A stretch of DNA of 64,000 nucleotides from Pseudomonas sp. dw_358 (GTDB taxonomy: Bacteria > Pseudomonadota > Gammaproteobacteria > Pseudomonadales > Pseudomonadaceae): the NCBI RefSeq assembly GCF_018449655.1, contig NZ_JAAVUX010000008.1, forward strand, positions 62,001 through 126,000, in the 5' to 3' direction. The position numbers and the translations under genes are program-made. The notes under the pieces were generated by a model. It was not told the origin of the DNA, searched no databases, and saw only the letters and a program-made list of their open reading frames with translations. Shown here piece after piece: positions 17,072 through 26,217 of the stretch; position 1 is the stretch's first letter; every line of letters begins with the position of its first letter.

Positions 17072-19144
17072 TCAGGCCCCCAGATCAATCAGGTAATTCT
17101 TGAAGGAAGTGACGGTGGCCGTCATTCCCGGGTACACCACCACGGTGGTGGTCGGCTCTTCGATCACGGCGGGCCCTTTGATCTGCGTCCCGGCCGGCAA
17201 GCCGGGGCCGTCGTAGCAAGGGGTCATTACGGTGCCGACGCCATGGAAGTGCGCAGGGCGTTCGCTCTGGGGCTCGGCCTGGTCGCCAGTGGTGATAGCC
17301 ACCAGTTGCGGCTTGGTCACGATGGCGGTCATGCGGGCTTTCCACGACACCGCCTCGACGTTGGAACCGCGGTCGATCACGGCAAACACGCGGTTATGCA
17401 CGGCGTGGAAGTCCTCGACAAATTGCGTGAGGTCTTCAGGCGTCTGCAAGCGGCTGCCGTGCAGCGGCACTTCCAGCTCCCAGGCCTGGCCCTCGTAGCG
17501 TACTTCGGCGAAGTAGGTCCGCTCGATCCGGGTGATGCCGCGCTTGGCCAGGTCGCTGGCCAGCGCGTCGATCTGCGCGTCAAAGGACGCCAGCAAGGCG
17601 TTGACTTGAGTGAAATCAGGGGCGCGGGTGCTGAACAGCGAGGTGCCGGTGAACTCGGAGATGATGTCCGAGAACTGCGCGCCGCAGGCACTCAGGCCGC
17701 CAGCCGTACGCGGAATCAATACCTGTTTGGCGCCGGTTTCTTTGACCACCATGGCGATGTTCAAGCCGGCTGCGCCGCCACCCGCCACCATCAGGCAGTC
17801 ACGGGGATCGACGCCTTCGTTGACCGTGATTTCCTGCACGGCCTGAACCATGTGTTCGCTGGCGATACGCATGATGCCGACGGCGGCTTCTTCCACCGAC
17901 AGGCCCAGCGGTTCGGCCAGCTTGCCAACCACCGCGCGAGATGCGGCGACGTCCAGGGTCAGGCGACCGCCGAGGAAGTTGTCCGGGTTCAGGTAGCCCA
18001 GTACCGTGGCCGCGTCTGTCACCGTAGGGTGCTGCCCGCCACGGCCATAGGCAGCCGGGCCAGGCTCGCTGCCGGCGCTTTGCGGGCCGACCCGCAACAG
18101 ACCGCCCTCGTCCACCCAGGCGATCGAACCGCCGCCCGCGCCGATGCTGCGCGCATCCACCGAGGACAAACCGGTCAGGTGGCCGATGTAACGGCCGCCC
18201 AGCCAGGTCTCGCCGGTGAACACCACATTGCCGTCACGCACCATGCTGACGTCGAAGCTGGTGCCACCGGTGTCGCAGATGATCACATCCTTGGCACCCA
18301 GTTCGGCGGCGCCGTAGACCTTGCCGGAAATCGGCGCCATGGACGGGCCGCTGCGGGTCGAGTAGATCGGCCGCTGGATCAGTTGCTCGACGCTCATCAC
18401 GCCGCCGAACGAGGTGGCGGTGAACAGTTCGCCGACGAAGTTGGCGCTCTTGAGGTCGATTTCCAGGTTGCGCAGGTGCTCCTGCATCAGCGGCTTGAGC
18501 GAGGCATCGATCACGGCAGCGGAGGCGCGGCGGTATTCGCGGATCACCGGGTTGATCTGGTGGGACAAGGTGAATGGCACACCCGGCATTTCTTCGGCAA
18601 TCAGTTCGCCCAGGCGCACTTCGTGATCAGGATTGGCAATCGACCACAGCAGCGACACGCCTACGGCTTCGACCTTGGCCGCCTTGAGTTGACGCAGCAC
18701 CTCACGGGCTGCCTGCTCGTCCATGGCCTTGACCACTTCGCCTTCGGCATTGATGCGTTCTTCGGTCTCGAAGCTCAAGCGCCGCGGCACATAAGGATCC
18801 GGGTAGGCCTGACTGAAATCATAGGCATTGGGCCGGCCGCCTTCGCGCAGCAGCAGGGTGTCCTTGAAGCCCGCAGTGGTCAGGAAAGCGGTGCGGGCGC
18901 ACTTGTTTTCCAGGATGGCGTTGGTAGCCCGGGTGGTCGCGTAGATGAAGATGCTGGTGTTGGCCAGCAGATGGTCAACGGTCACCCCCAGGGTCCCGGC
19001 CGTGACGCCCAGGGCCTCCTTGATACCGTTGAACACCCGGGAGTGGTCAGTCAGCGCCTTGTTGACGATCAGGTTGTGCTTGTCGTCGGCCACCACCACG
19101 TCGGTGAAGGTGCCGCCGGTGTCGATTGCGATCCGGTAAGTCAT
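17072..19144 (-). CDS. Hydantoinase A/oxoprolinase-family subunit
   Basis: A 690-residue HyuA-type ATPase subunit. The N-terminal RIAIDTGGTFTDVVV and the internal CDTGGTSFDVSMV near residue 290 are the two phosphate-binding motifs of the actin-like ATPase fold. VAGGGAAGLNIAMV and RTAGGLSACGA near residues 470-500 are typical of the family. It follows the PhyH gene by 59 bases and precedes HyuB by 2. The PhyH product could hydroxylate a lactam or carboxylate that HyuAB then opens or carboxylates (inference). Confidence 0.9.
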   Translation of the reverse strand: MTYRIAIDTGGTFTDVVVADDKHNLIVNKALTDHSRVFNGIKEALGVTAGTLGVTVDHLLANTSIFIYATTRATNAILENKCARTAFLTTAGFKDTLLLREGGRPNAYDFSQAYPDPYVPRRLSFETEERINAEGEVVKAMDEQAAREVLRQLKAAKVEAVGVSLLWSIANPDHEVRLGELIAEEMPGVPFTLSHQINPVIREYRRASAAVIDASLKPLMQEHLRNLEIDLKSANFVGELFTATSFGGVMSVEQLIQRPIYSTRSGPSMAPISGKVYGAAELGAKDVIICDTGGTSFDVSMVRDGNVVFTGETWLGGRYIGHLTGLSSVDARSIGAGGGSIAWVDEGGLLRVGPQSAGSEPGPAAYGRGGQHPTVTDAATVLGYLNPDNFLGGRLTLDVAASRAVVGKLAEPLGLSVEEAAVGIMRIASEHMVQAVQEITVNEGVDPRDCLMVAGGGAAGLNIAMVVKETGAKQVLIPRTAGGLSACGAQFSDIISEFTGTSLFSTRAPDFTQVNALLASFDAQIDALASDLAKRGITRIERTYFAEVRYEGQAWELEVPLHGSRLQTPEDLTQFVEDFHAVHNRVFAVIDRGSNVEAVSWKARMTAIVTKPQLVAITTGDQAEPQSERPAHFHGVGTVMTPCYDGPGLPAGTQIKGPAVIEEPTTTVVVYPGMTATVTSFKNYLIDLGA

Positions 19145-19203
19145 GGATTCTGTACTCCAGCATCGGCGCGCCGGGCGCGCCTCATCAAAAAGGGGGTAAC
19201 GGC

Positions 19204-20130
19204 TTACTGGCCTTCTTTGGTCAGCTCGACAATCTCGTTGAGAAACTGCGCCTTGTAGTCGCTGGCCGAGGCATCCAGAGTTTTCTTCACGGCCTGGGAG
19301 TAGATGTACTGCTCGTACGGCATCGAACGGATCGCCGCCAGCGGATCTTCGGAGTCACGGAAGATGCCGATGCCTGGCGCCCCCTGCTGGTAGCCCATCA
19401 AACGCAGCAGGTCGTCCGGCAGGGTCTGGGCGATCTCGCGCGGCACGCTGAGGAACTGGTTTTCCTCCTGCTTCACCCAACCCACCGAATAGGTGATGTT
19501 GATGCCCTGGCGCACCTGGTCTTTCGTGGTATTGGGACCGGCACCGTGATAGAGCTTGCCGGAGTAGATCACCACGTCGCCGCGCTTCATCAGCACCGGC
19601 ACGGTGTCTTCCAGCTTGTACTTCAACCCCAACGGGTGCTTGTGGCTGCCCGGGACGATGCGCGTGGCACCATTTTCTTCGGTGAAGTCGGTCAGCGCCC
19701 AGATGGTGTTGCACTGGATATGGTAGTCGCCGGGGAACTGATAGAAGTCCCAGGCCACTTCATCGACGTGCACCGGCTGGGCCTTGGCGCCGGGGCCGAC
19801 CGAGAGGATCTGCGCCTGGTTGAGCTGGAAGCTGTAGGCGTGGGCCAGCCAGGTGCCGACCGAGTCGAGCACCAGCGGGTCCATGATCAGCTTGCGGGCA
19901 TAGGTGGATCGGGCAATCAGCGCGCCAGTGCGGCGAGTAAAGAAACCGTTGAGCTGGTCGCGACCGTAGCAGGTCTGCTCGATCCAGGGGTCCATTTCGG
20001 CGGCAATCTTGTCCATCAGGGTATTGCCTGCCAGGTCCTCGATGATGCAGTAGCCATCCTTTTCCAGCTTGGCCATGACCTGCTCGAAGCTGGCGGTTTT
20101 CGGAAGGCGATTCAGTTCGTAGGCTGCCAT
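19204..20130 (-). CDS. PhyH-family Fe(II)/2-oxoglutarate oxygenase
   Basis: A 308-residue non-haem iron enzyme. His121 and Asp123 (QPVHVDEV), His195 (LYHGAGPN) and Arg207 (QVRQG) form the expected iron and 2-oxoglutarate site, with RIVPGSHKHP around 157-166. It heads the leftward operon PhyH-HyuA-HyuB-ADC-Rid-TetR and starts 60 bases from a TGAACGGTCGTTCA palindrome. The sequence diverges from the two PhyH proteins beginning MSKP, so it is a separate subgroup with a different likely substrate. Confidence 0.85.
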   Translation of the reverse strand: MAAYELNRLPKTASFEQVMAKLEKDGYCIIEDLAGNTLMDKIAAEMDPWIEQTCYGRDQLNGFFTRRTGALIARSTYARKLIMDPLVLDSVGTWLAHAYSFQLNQAQILSVGPGAKAQPVHVDEVAWDFYQFPGDYHIQCNTIWALTDFTEENGATRIVPGSHKHPLGLKYKLEDTVPVLMKRGDVVIYSGKLYHGAGPNTTKDQVRQGINITYSVGWVKQEENQFLSVPREIAQTLPDDLLRLMGYQQGAPGIGIFRDSEDPLAAIRSMPYEQYIYSQAVKKTLDASASDYKAQFLNEIVELTKEGQ

Positions 20131-20195
20131 TACTCGGGCTCCGCAAGAGATTGATTACGTCGATTCGGTGAGAACGTGGAACGAATTTATATGAA

Positions 20196-20209
20196 TGAAC
20201 GGTCGTTCA
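20196..20209. promoter_or_regulatory. Probable TetR operator TGAACGGTCGTTCA
   Basis: Inverted arms TGAACG and CGTTCA flank a GT centre. It is 66 bases upstream of the PhyH start on the leftward strand, where it would overlap the promoter of the PhyH/HyuAB operon. It shares arms with the elements at 13081, 20305 and 35106. Confidence 0.75.
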
Positions 20210-20304
20210 CAAGCGTCAATTTCGGATTTTTTTGCGCCACGCATTTTTTTCCCGCAACCCTTTGACAGAGGCGCTCACAGCGCCTTACATTGGCCCACGT
20301 CGTA

Positions 20305-20322
20305 TTAACGATCGTTCATTCA
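20305..20322. promoter_or_regulatory. Probable TetR operator near the SDR start
   Basis: TTAACGATCGTTCATTCA holds the perfect palindrome AACGATCGTT (20307-20316) with one TGA arm changed to TTA. It ends about 30 bases before the SDR ATG, so a bound repressor would block SDR transcription. With the element at 20196 it forms a two-site divergent control region. Confidence 0.7.
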
Positions 20323-20350
20323 CTATCATGCTTTGCAACAGGAGTCATCC

Positions 20351-21127
20351 ATGTCGGTTCTTTCAGGCAAAGGTCGTTTAACCGGTAAGGTCGCTATCGT
20401 GACCGGCGCCGCCAGTGGCATCGGTCGCGCCATCGCGGTCGCGTTCGCCAACGAAGGGGCCAAGGTGGTGATCACCACTGACCGCAATCTGGAAGGCTTG
20501 AAGCAGACCCAGGCGCTAGCGCCCGAGGGTTCGATCGAGTACCGCCTGGCCGACTCGGCCAGCGCCAAGGATGTGGAAGGCGTGGTGGCCTTCGCCGAGG
20601 AGCGCTTCGGCCGCCTCGATGTGCTGTGCAACAACGCCGGCATCGTCACCGACGCCATGCTGGTGGACACCACCGAGGAAGACTGGGACCGCACCATCAA
20701 CGTCAACCTCAAGGGCACCTTCCTGGGGTGCAAGTACGCGATCCCGGCCATGAAGCGCGTGGGTGGCGGCTCGATCATCAACATCGGCTCGATCAACAGC
20801 TTCATCGGCGAGCCGCTGCACGTGGCCTACTGCGCCTCAAAGGGCGGCGTGCTGATGCTGACCAAGACTGCGGCGCTGGAACACGCCAAGGACAAGATCC
20901 GCGTCAACGTGGTGTGCCCGGGCTGGGTCGACACCCCGATGAACACCGAGTACATCGAGAACATCGGTGGCCGCGACAAGGTCGAGCAGATGCTCGAGAC
21001 CGTCCAGCCGCTGGGCACCGGCCAGCCTGAACAGATCGCCTCGACCGTGGTGTTCTTTGCCTGTGACGAATCGAGCCTGGTCACCGGGACATCGTTGCTG
21101 GTGGACGGTGGGTTTACGGCGCAGTAA
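20351..21127 (+). CDS. Short-chain dehydrogenase/reductase (SDR)
   Basis: A 258-residue classical SDR: cofactor motif TGAASGIG at residues 18-25, NNAG at 94-97, and catalytic Ser147, Tyr160 and Lys164 (YCASK). Acidic Asp44 after the second strand suggests NAD rather than NADP. ATG 20351 has CAGGAG upstream. It is divergent from the PhyH/HyuAB operon and shares its operator region, so it probably oxidises the alcohol introduced by PhyH (inference). Confidence 0.9.
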   Translation: MSVLSGKGRLTGKVAIVTGAASGIGRAIAVAFANEGAKVVITTDRNLEGLKQTQALAPEGSIEYRLADSASAKDVEGVVAFAEERFGRLDVLCNNAGIVTDAMLVDTTEEDWDRTINVNLKGTFLGCKYAIPAMKRVGGGSIINIGSINSFIGEPLHVAYCASKGGVLMLTKTAALEHAKDKIRVNVVCPGWVDTPMNTEYIENIGGRDKVEQMLETVQPLGTGQPEQIASTVVFFACDESSLVTGTSLLVDGGFTAQ

Positions 21128-21142
21128 CAGCCCAAGCCACGC

Positions 21143-21221
21143 GTAGGAGCGCGCGAAGCCCGCTATCAGCACCACCCGGATAATCGGTGGGATGCTAATC
21201 GCGGGCTTCGCGCGCTCCTAC
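21143..21221. repeat. REPIN-type inverted extragenic palindrome
   Basis: Two perfectly complementary 21-base arms (21143-21163 and 21201-21221, core GCGGGCTTCGCGCGCTCC) flank a 37-base centre. This is the organisation of paired Pseudomonas REP elements. It lies between the SDR stop and the GntR gene and may stabilise the SDR transcript end. Confidence 0.85.
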
Positions 21222-21307
21222 GGTGTCCACTTGGTTTTCTTCTCATGTATCATCGCGCCATCGGGATCTGGAATACTGGATCCGCCCATCGCCAAGCAGC
21301 CGTGAAC

Positions 21308-22006
21308 ATGCCCAAAAAAGAACTCTCCGCCAATCACCGCATCAAACGCCAGAGTCTGCCCGAGGCCTTGGCCGAGTCGCTGCGCGAACGAATCCTCAAT
21401 GGTGAATTCAAGGAAGGCGAAGCGCTGATCCAGGAAGCCATCGCCGCCGAATACGATGTCAGCCGCATGCCCGTGCGCGAAGCCTTCAAGGAGCTGGAAG
21501 CCGCCGGCCTGATCTCGTCGAAGATCCACAAGGGCTCGGTGGTCACCTCCATTCCGGTGGAGCAGATCAAGGAGCTGTTCGATCTGCGGGCGCTGCTCGA
21601 AGGTGAGTTGCTGGAACACGCGCTGCCGAAGATGACCGCAGAACACCTGGCCATCACCAAGGAGCTGCTGCCGCGGCTCGAGGCCGCGTATCTGGAAAAC
21701 GACGTGTCCAACTGGGGCAAGCTCAACTGGGAGTTCCACCAGAGCCTGTATACCGCCGCCGAGCGCGTGCAGACGCTGTCCATCGTCCAGGGCATCAACG
21801 TCCAGACCGACCGCTACATTCGCCTGCAGCTGCTGCTCACCGATGGCAAGAAGGAAGCCGAGGTCGAGCACCGGGAGCTGCTGCGCCTGTGCGAGAAAGG
21901 TGACGTGAAGACCGCCGTGGAGTACCTGCGCAAGCACATTGACGAGGCCGGTGCCAACCTCCTCGCCGTGCTGGGCAAACGCCGAGCCAAGGACCCGGCG
22001 GCCTGA
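21308..22006 (+). CDS. GntR-family (FCD) regulator, paralogue of 27695-28381
   Basis: A 232-residue regulator: winged helix with SLPEALAESLRERILNGEF and DVSRMPVREAFKELEAAG, then an all-alpha FCD ligand domain (DLRALLEGELLEHAL, FHQSLYTAA, HRELLRLCEKGD). It is convergent with the hydroxyproline epimerase gene by 9 bases and closely related to the second GntR of the island, including near-identical recognition helices. It likely represses the hydroxyproline genes through the ATTGGATACAG sites. ATG 21308 has no strong ribosome binding site. Confidence 0.85.
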   Translation: MPKKELSANHRIKRQSLPEALAESLRERILNGEFKEGEALIQEAIAAEYDVSRMPVREAFKELEAAGLISSKIHKGSVVTSIPVEQIKELFDLRALLEGELLEHALPKMTAEHLAITKELLPRLEAAYLENDVSNWGKLNWEFHQSLYTAAERVQTLSIVQGINVQTDRYIRLQLLLTDGKKEAEVEHRELLRLCEKGDVKTAVEYLRKHIDEAGANLLAVLGKRRAKDPAA

Positions 22007-22015
22007 GTTCGAGCC

Positions 22016-23017
22016 TCAGCTCAGTTGAAAGCCATGGGCCAGTGGATCGCGGTCATCGACAAAGATCGTGTTGTGACCGGTGACCTGTGCCCAGCCGGCG
22101 ACGCTGGGCATGATCGCGGCGAACTCGCCCACCTGCGTCGCCGATTCCACCCGGCAGTCGAACAAGGTGCCGATGATGCTCTCATGGACGAACTCATCAC
22201 CCACCCGCAGCCGCTTCTTCGCCACCAACTGCGCCATGCGCGCTGACGAACCGGTGCCACAGGGTGAGCGATCAATGGCCTTCTCGCCATAGAACACCGC
22301 GTTGCGGGCATGGGCCCGGGCATTGCGTGGGGCGTCGCACCACATCACATGGCTGACCCCGCCGATGCGACTGTCCAGTGGATGCACCGGGGCCAGTGCT
22401 TCCTGGGCGGCCTGACGCACCAGCGGGCTCAGGCGCACGATGTCACGCACCGACATTGAATCCAGCCCGGCCCAGCCCTCCTGGGGTTCGATGATCACGT
22501 AGTAATTGCCCCCGTAGGACAGGTCGATCTTCAGTCTGCCCAGGCCCGGTACTTCAATCATCACGTCGGCGGCATGCAGGTAGCTGGCGACGTTGAACAG
22601 GCGCACCTGTTCGACGAACTGACCATTCTTAACGTATTCGATCGCCACGCGCCCGGCCGGCGCTTCGATGGCCAGCCTGCCCTCCTCGCGGGGCACCACC
22701 AGGCCGGCTTCCAGCGCCGCGGTGACGGTACCGATGGTGCCATGGCCGCACATCGGCAGGCAGCCACTGACCTCGATGAACAGCACGCCGATATCGCAGT
22801 CATCCCGGGACGACGGATAAAGAATGCTGCCGGACATCACGTCATGACCGCGGGGTTCGAACATCAGCGCCTGGCGTACCCAGTCATGGTCGCGCTGGAA
22901 GATTTCACGCTTCTCGGCCATGGACACATTGGGCAGCAACGGGCCACCGCCGGCGACGACCCGGACCGGATTGCCACAGGTGTGGGCATCGACGCAGAAA
23001 AAGGTATGACGAGACAT
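22016..23017 (-). CDS. lhpA: 4-hydroxyproline 2-epimerase/proline racemase family
   Basis: A 333-residue cofactor-free epimerase. Both catalytic cysteines are present, Cys90 in PMCGHGTIG and Cys253 in SPCGTGSS; a Ser or Thr in the first place would mark a trans-3-hydroxyproline dehydratase instead. It interconverts trans-4-hydroxy-L-proline and cis-4-hydroxy-D-proline, the first catabolic step. It lies 21 bases after the FAD dehydrogenase gene in a leftward pair. Context with the deaminase and semialdehyde dehydrogenase at 30008-32563 supports hydroxyproline rather than proline as substrate. Confidence 0.88.
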   Translation of the reverse strand: MSRHTFFCVDAHTCGNPVRVVAGGGPLLPNVSMAEKREIFQRDHDWVRQALMFEPRGHDVMSGSILYPSSRDDCDIGVLFIEVSGCLPMCGHGTIGTVTAALEAGLVVPREEGRLAIEAPAGRVAIEYVKNGQFVEQVRLFNVASYLHAADVMIEVPGLGRLKIDLSYGGNYYVIIEPQEGWAGLDSMSVRDIVRLSPLVRQAAQEALAPVHPLDSRIGGVSHVMWCDAPRNARAHARNAVFYGEKAIDRSPCGTGSSARMAQLVAKKRLRVGDEFVHESIIGTLFDCRVESATQVGEFAAIMPSVAGWAQVTGHNTIFVDDRDPLAHGFQLS

Positions 23018-23038
23018 GGCAAAGGCTCTTCTGACGGT

Positions 23039-24283
23039 TTAGTTGAAACGAGTGATCGCAAAGGGGGCGATGTCGATCGGCAAAGGTTTGCCGTGCACCA
23101 GGTCATTGACCAGGCGGCCAGTGGTGGCGCCTTGGGTCAGGCCGAGATGGCCATGACCAAAGGCATAGATCACATTGGGGTTGCGGGCTGAGGGGCCGAT
23201 GACCGGCAAGCTGTCGGGCGTTGCCGGTCGGTGACCCGCCCAGAATCGGCCGCCCTCGGTGTGCAGCTTCGGCAGGTAGCGGGCGGCCAGCCGGGCCAGG
23301 GCTTCGGAACGCTTGAAGTTGGCCTTGGCTTCGAGGCCACCGAACTCGGCCGCGCCGCCGATGCGCAGGCCACAGCTGAGCGGCGTCGCGACAAAATGGC
23401 GCTCGGCGAAGATCACTTCCCGGGTGAGCTTGACGCCGGGTTGGGCCAACGTGGTGTTGTAGCCCCGCTCGCTTTCCAGCAAGACCTTGTCGCCGACACG
23501 CGCGGCCAGAATGGCTGACCAGGCGCCGCAGGCAATCACGGCCTGGTCGGCGCTCAACGAACGGGCGCCCTCCAACTGCACCGATACCGCCGTAGCACCG
23601 ACCGTGGGCAGTACGTCGTGCACCTGGCCGGTCACGATGTTCAACCCGCGTGCCTGCAACGCCTGGCGCAGCTTGTCCACCAGCACCTTGGGATCATTGA
23701 TGTGCGACCACTGCGGGGTGAACACGCCACGGCTGATAGTCGCCGCCAGCGCCGGTTCCATGTCGCGCACCTCCGCGCCGCTCAGCGGCACGACCTCGAC
23801 ACCGTGGGCGCGCTTGAGCTGCCACTGGCTGGCGTCTTTGGCGTAGGCCGCTTCGCTCTCGTAGACGGTCAGCGCGCCTTGCTGGTGCAACTCCGCGCTC
23901 AGACCGTTTTCAGCCAGCAGGGGCAGCAGGTCTTCGTAGACGCGACGGTTGATCGAAGCCAGTGCCGTGGCGATACGGGCCACCTCGGCGGGGCGTCCGG
24001 CCTGGGAAAAACGCCAGAACCAGGGGATCAGGCGAGGCGCATAGGCCGGGCGCAATGCCAGCGGACCGAGTGGGTCGAGCAGCCAGCCCGGCACCTTCAA
24101 CAGCAGGCCAGGCACGGAGGCCGGGATCACTTCCGTGACGGCAATACCGCCCGCGTTGCCGAAGGAGGTCTTGTCACCCTCGGGGTCACGATCGACCAGG
24201 GTGACCCTGGCCCCCTCCTTGAGGAGGAAGTGCGCAACAGAGAGGCCCACGATACCGGCTCCGACGACAACAACGTGCTTCAT
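23039..24283 (-). CDS. FAD-dependent D-hydroxyproline dehydrogenase (DadA-like)
   Basis: A 414-residue DAO-family flavoprotein with VVVVGAGIVGLSVAHFLL at residues 4-21 and the C-terminal FAD segment ending YAFGHGHLGLTQGATTG. It resembles D-amino acid dehydrogenase and would oxidise cis-4-hydroxy-D-proline to pyrroline-4-hydroxy-2-carboxylate. A single-subunit form is implied because no small ferredoxin-like partner genes are near. ATG 24283 has AAGGG upstream. The ATTGGATACAG site at 24355 lies about 75 bases upstream, and the ABC importer is divergent. Confidence 0.85.
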   Translation of the reverse strand: MKHVVVVGAGIVGLSVAHFLLKEGARVTLVDRDPEGDKTSFGNAGGIAVTEVIPASVPGLLLKVPGWLLDPLGPLALRPAYAPRLIPWFWRFSQAGRPAEVARIATALASINRRVYEDLLPLLAENGLSAELHQQGALTVYESEAAYAKDASQWQLKRAHGVEVVPLSGAEVRDMEPALAATISRGVFTPQWSHINDPKVLVDKLRQALQARGLNIVTGQVHDVLPTVGATAVSVQLEGARSLSADQAVIACGAWSAILAARVGDKVLLESERGYNTTLAQPGVKLTREVIFAERHFVATPLSCGLRIGGAAEFGGLEAKANFKRSEALARLAARYLPKLHTEGGRFWAGHRPATPDSLPVIGPSARNPNVIYAFGHGHLGLTQGATTGRLVNDLVHGKPLPIDIAPFAITRFN

Positions 24284-24657
24284 GAAGTGACCCTTCTGAT
24301 TGGCCAGACCCGCCGCAAGCGCGCGGGCCGCCGACTCGACATACAAGTGAATGGTTGTAGATTGGATACAGGTAACGGATTTGTCAATTGATCTTCGAAC
24401 AGTCTCGGCCCTCAAATTTGGCGAACCCGACAACAAAATTATTTTTTAAAATTCGCAACTGGCTGATTCTAAAAATCTTTTAAAAGTATTTGGCTATATC
24501 TACCCTTCATCCAGGCATTAAAAATCCGTATGAGGCCTTCTTCTCAATGGAAAACCTTGCTAGATTTCGGCCATCCGACGATTGTAGATTGGATACAGTA
24601 ACAATTGAATGTCACTCGGACAACGCTTTCCTCAGCCAACACACACAGGGTTCTTCC
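24284..24657. promoter_or_regulatory. Divergent control region with two GntR-type sites
   Basis: TTGTAGATTGGATACAGG stands at 24355-24372, facing the dehydrogenase gene, and TTGTAGATTGGATACAGT at 24582-24599, 58 bases before the binding-protein ATG. Each contains TGTA-N7-TACA. The stretch between them is AT-rich and probably holds both promoters. No gene is seen here. Confidence 0.75.
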
Positions 24658-25488
24658 ATGAGCATTGCACGGTTCACCAGCGCGTCACTCCTGATCGCCA
24701 TGGCGTTAGCTGCCCCCTTCACCAGCGCCTACGCCGAGTCGACGCTGGACAAGGTCATTTCGTCCAAGACCCTGCGCTGCGGCGTGCAACTGGACTACCC
24801 GCCAGCAGGCTTTCGCAACCAGAACAACGAAGCCGACGGCTACGACGTCCAGTACTGCAAGGACATGGCCAAGGCGCTGGGGGTGAAGGCAGAAATTGTC
24901 GAAACGCCCTCCTCCGAACGCATCCCGGCGCTGGTCTCCAACCGTATCGACGTGCTGATCGCCTCGGCGTCCATCTCGCCGCAACGAGCCATGACGGTGA
25001 ATTTCTCGCAGCCCTACGTGAACTACACCAACGTCGTGCTGACCCGCAAAGACGCGAAGATCGACAGTTTCCAGGACCTCAAGGGCCGTAACATCGGTGG
25101 CGTCACTGGCACCACCACCGAGCAGGAACTGCAGGCGCTGCGCAAAGGCTGGAATGATACGACCGGCAGCTACACCGGTTTTGGCAGCGAGGCCGAAAGC
25201 TACCTGGCGCTGTCCCAGGGCAAGATCGACGGCGTCATTCTCGGTAATGCCTCGGCGGCGGCCCTGGTGCAGAGCGGGCAATTCCCGACTCTGGTGGTCA
25301 AGGGCGTGGCGCCCACCCCACCGGACCTGTGCGGGATTGCCGTGCGCAAGACCGACCCCGAACTGCTGAGCTGGGTGCGGACCTTCGTCTGGACCCAGGT
25401 CAAGGACGGTCGCTACAAGGAGCTGTACAGCCAGTACTTCGGCAACGGCGAGGCCCCCTCGCTGGCGGTGTCGGGCGTCGATTACTGA
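24658..25488 (+). CDS. ABC transporter periplasmic binding protein (polar amino acid type)
   Basis: A 276-residue family 3 solute-binding protein. Residues 1-26 form a signal peptide ending AYA, followed by LRCGVQLDYPPAGFRNQ, the usual start of the mature ligand domain. DGYDVQYCKDMAKALG and the ASISPQRAMTVNFSQPY segment are typical. It delivers substrate to the permeases encoded next. Given the island, hydroxyproline or proline-like compounds are the probable ligands. A longer frame back to 24490 would cross the regulatory site and is rejected. Confidence 0.9.
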   Translation: MSIARFTSASLLIAMALAAPFTSAYAESTLDKVISSKTLRCGVQLDYPPAGFRNQNNEADGYDVQYCKDMAKALGVKAEIVETPSSERIPALVSNRIDVLIASASISPQRAMTVNFSQPYVNYTNVVLTRKDAKIDSFQDLKGRNIGGVTGTTTEQELQALRKGWNDTTGSYTGFGSEAESYLALSQGKIDGVILGNASAAALVQSGQFPTLVVKGVAPTPPDLCGIAVRKTDPELLSWVRTFVWTQVKDGRYKELYSQYFGNGEAPSLAVSGVDY

Positions 25489-25549
25489 TCACGCCGGTTC
25501 GGGCCGTCGCCACGACGACCCGAACGACCGCACCTGGGAGACCTGCGTC

Positions 25550-26212
25550 ATGTTCGGATATACGTTTTATTGGTCGATCGTCTGGGACAAGCTCCCGGAT
25601 TTGCTGGAAGGCGCCAAGGCCACGCTGGCATTGACGGTGCTGTCGATGGTCATCGGCACGCTGCTTGCGTTGGGCCTGACCTTGTTGCGCCGCCAGGAGA
25701 AAGGCCTGGGTTATCGCCTCGCGACGGGCTGGGTTGAGGTGGCGCGCAACACCCCGGCCTTGTTCCAGATCTACATGATTTACTTCGGGCTGGGCGCCCT
25801 GGGCCTGCACTTTTCCAGCTACGTGGCGATGTTGCTGGCCCTGTCGTTCAACAACGCCGGCTACCTGGCAGAGATCTTCCGGGGCGGCCTGCAGATCATT
25901 CCCAAGCAACAGCTGACCGCGGCCCGCTCGCTGGGCATTTCATCGTTCGGCGCCTACACCCACGTGGTGTTCCCGCAACTGTTCCGGATCGTCTACTTCC
26001 CCTACGTCAACCAGCTCAACTGGGCCCTGCTCAACAGCTCGCTGGGGATGATCATCGGCCTGCGCGAGCTGACCGGCGCGACCCAGGCGGCGCAGTCCGA
26101 ATCGTTCCGTACGTTCGAATTCTTCATCGTCGCCGCCGTGATGTACTTCGTCATGTCGAAACTCATCGAGGGCGGCGCTCGACTGACCTTCTGGCGCGTC
26201 TTCAAAGGGTGA
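25550..26212 (+). CDS. ABC transporter permease (HisM/GlnP type)
   Basis: A 220-residue inner-membrane permease with about five spans. The EAA loop, contacting the ATPase, reads NAGYLAEIFRGGLQIIPKQQ near residues 103-122. It is followed within 5 bases by a second permease, so the two form a heterodimer. It begins 61 bases after the binding protein gene. Confidence 0.9.
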   Translation: MFGYTFYWSIVWDKLPDLLEGAKATLALTVLSMVIGTLLALGLTLLRRQEKGLGYRLATGWVEVARNTPALFQIYMIYFGLGALGLHFSSYVAMLLALSFNNAGYLAEIFRGGLQIIPKQQLTAARSLGISSFGAYTHVVFPQLFRIVYFPYVNQLNWALLNSSLGMIIGLRELTGATQAAQSESFRTFEFFIVAAVMYFVMSKLIEGGARLTFWRVFKG

Positions 26213-26217
26213 CCTCC

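Noticed and set aside
17243..19258. 671-codon frame on the plus strand opposite HyuA
   Set aside because: Composition is that of an antisense shadow, while the opposite strand encodes a full HyuA with motifs.
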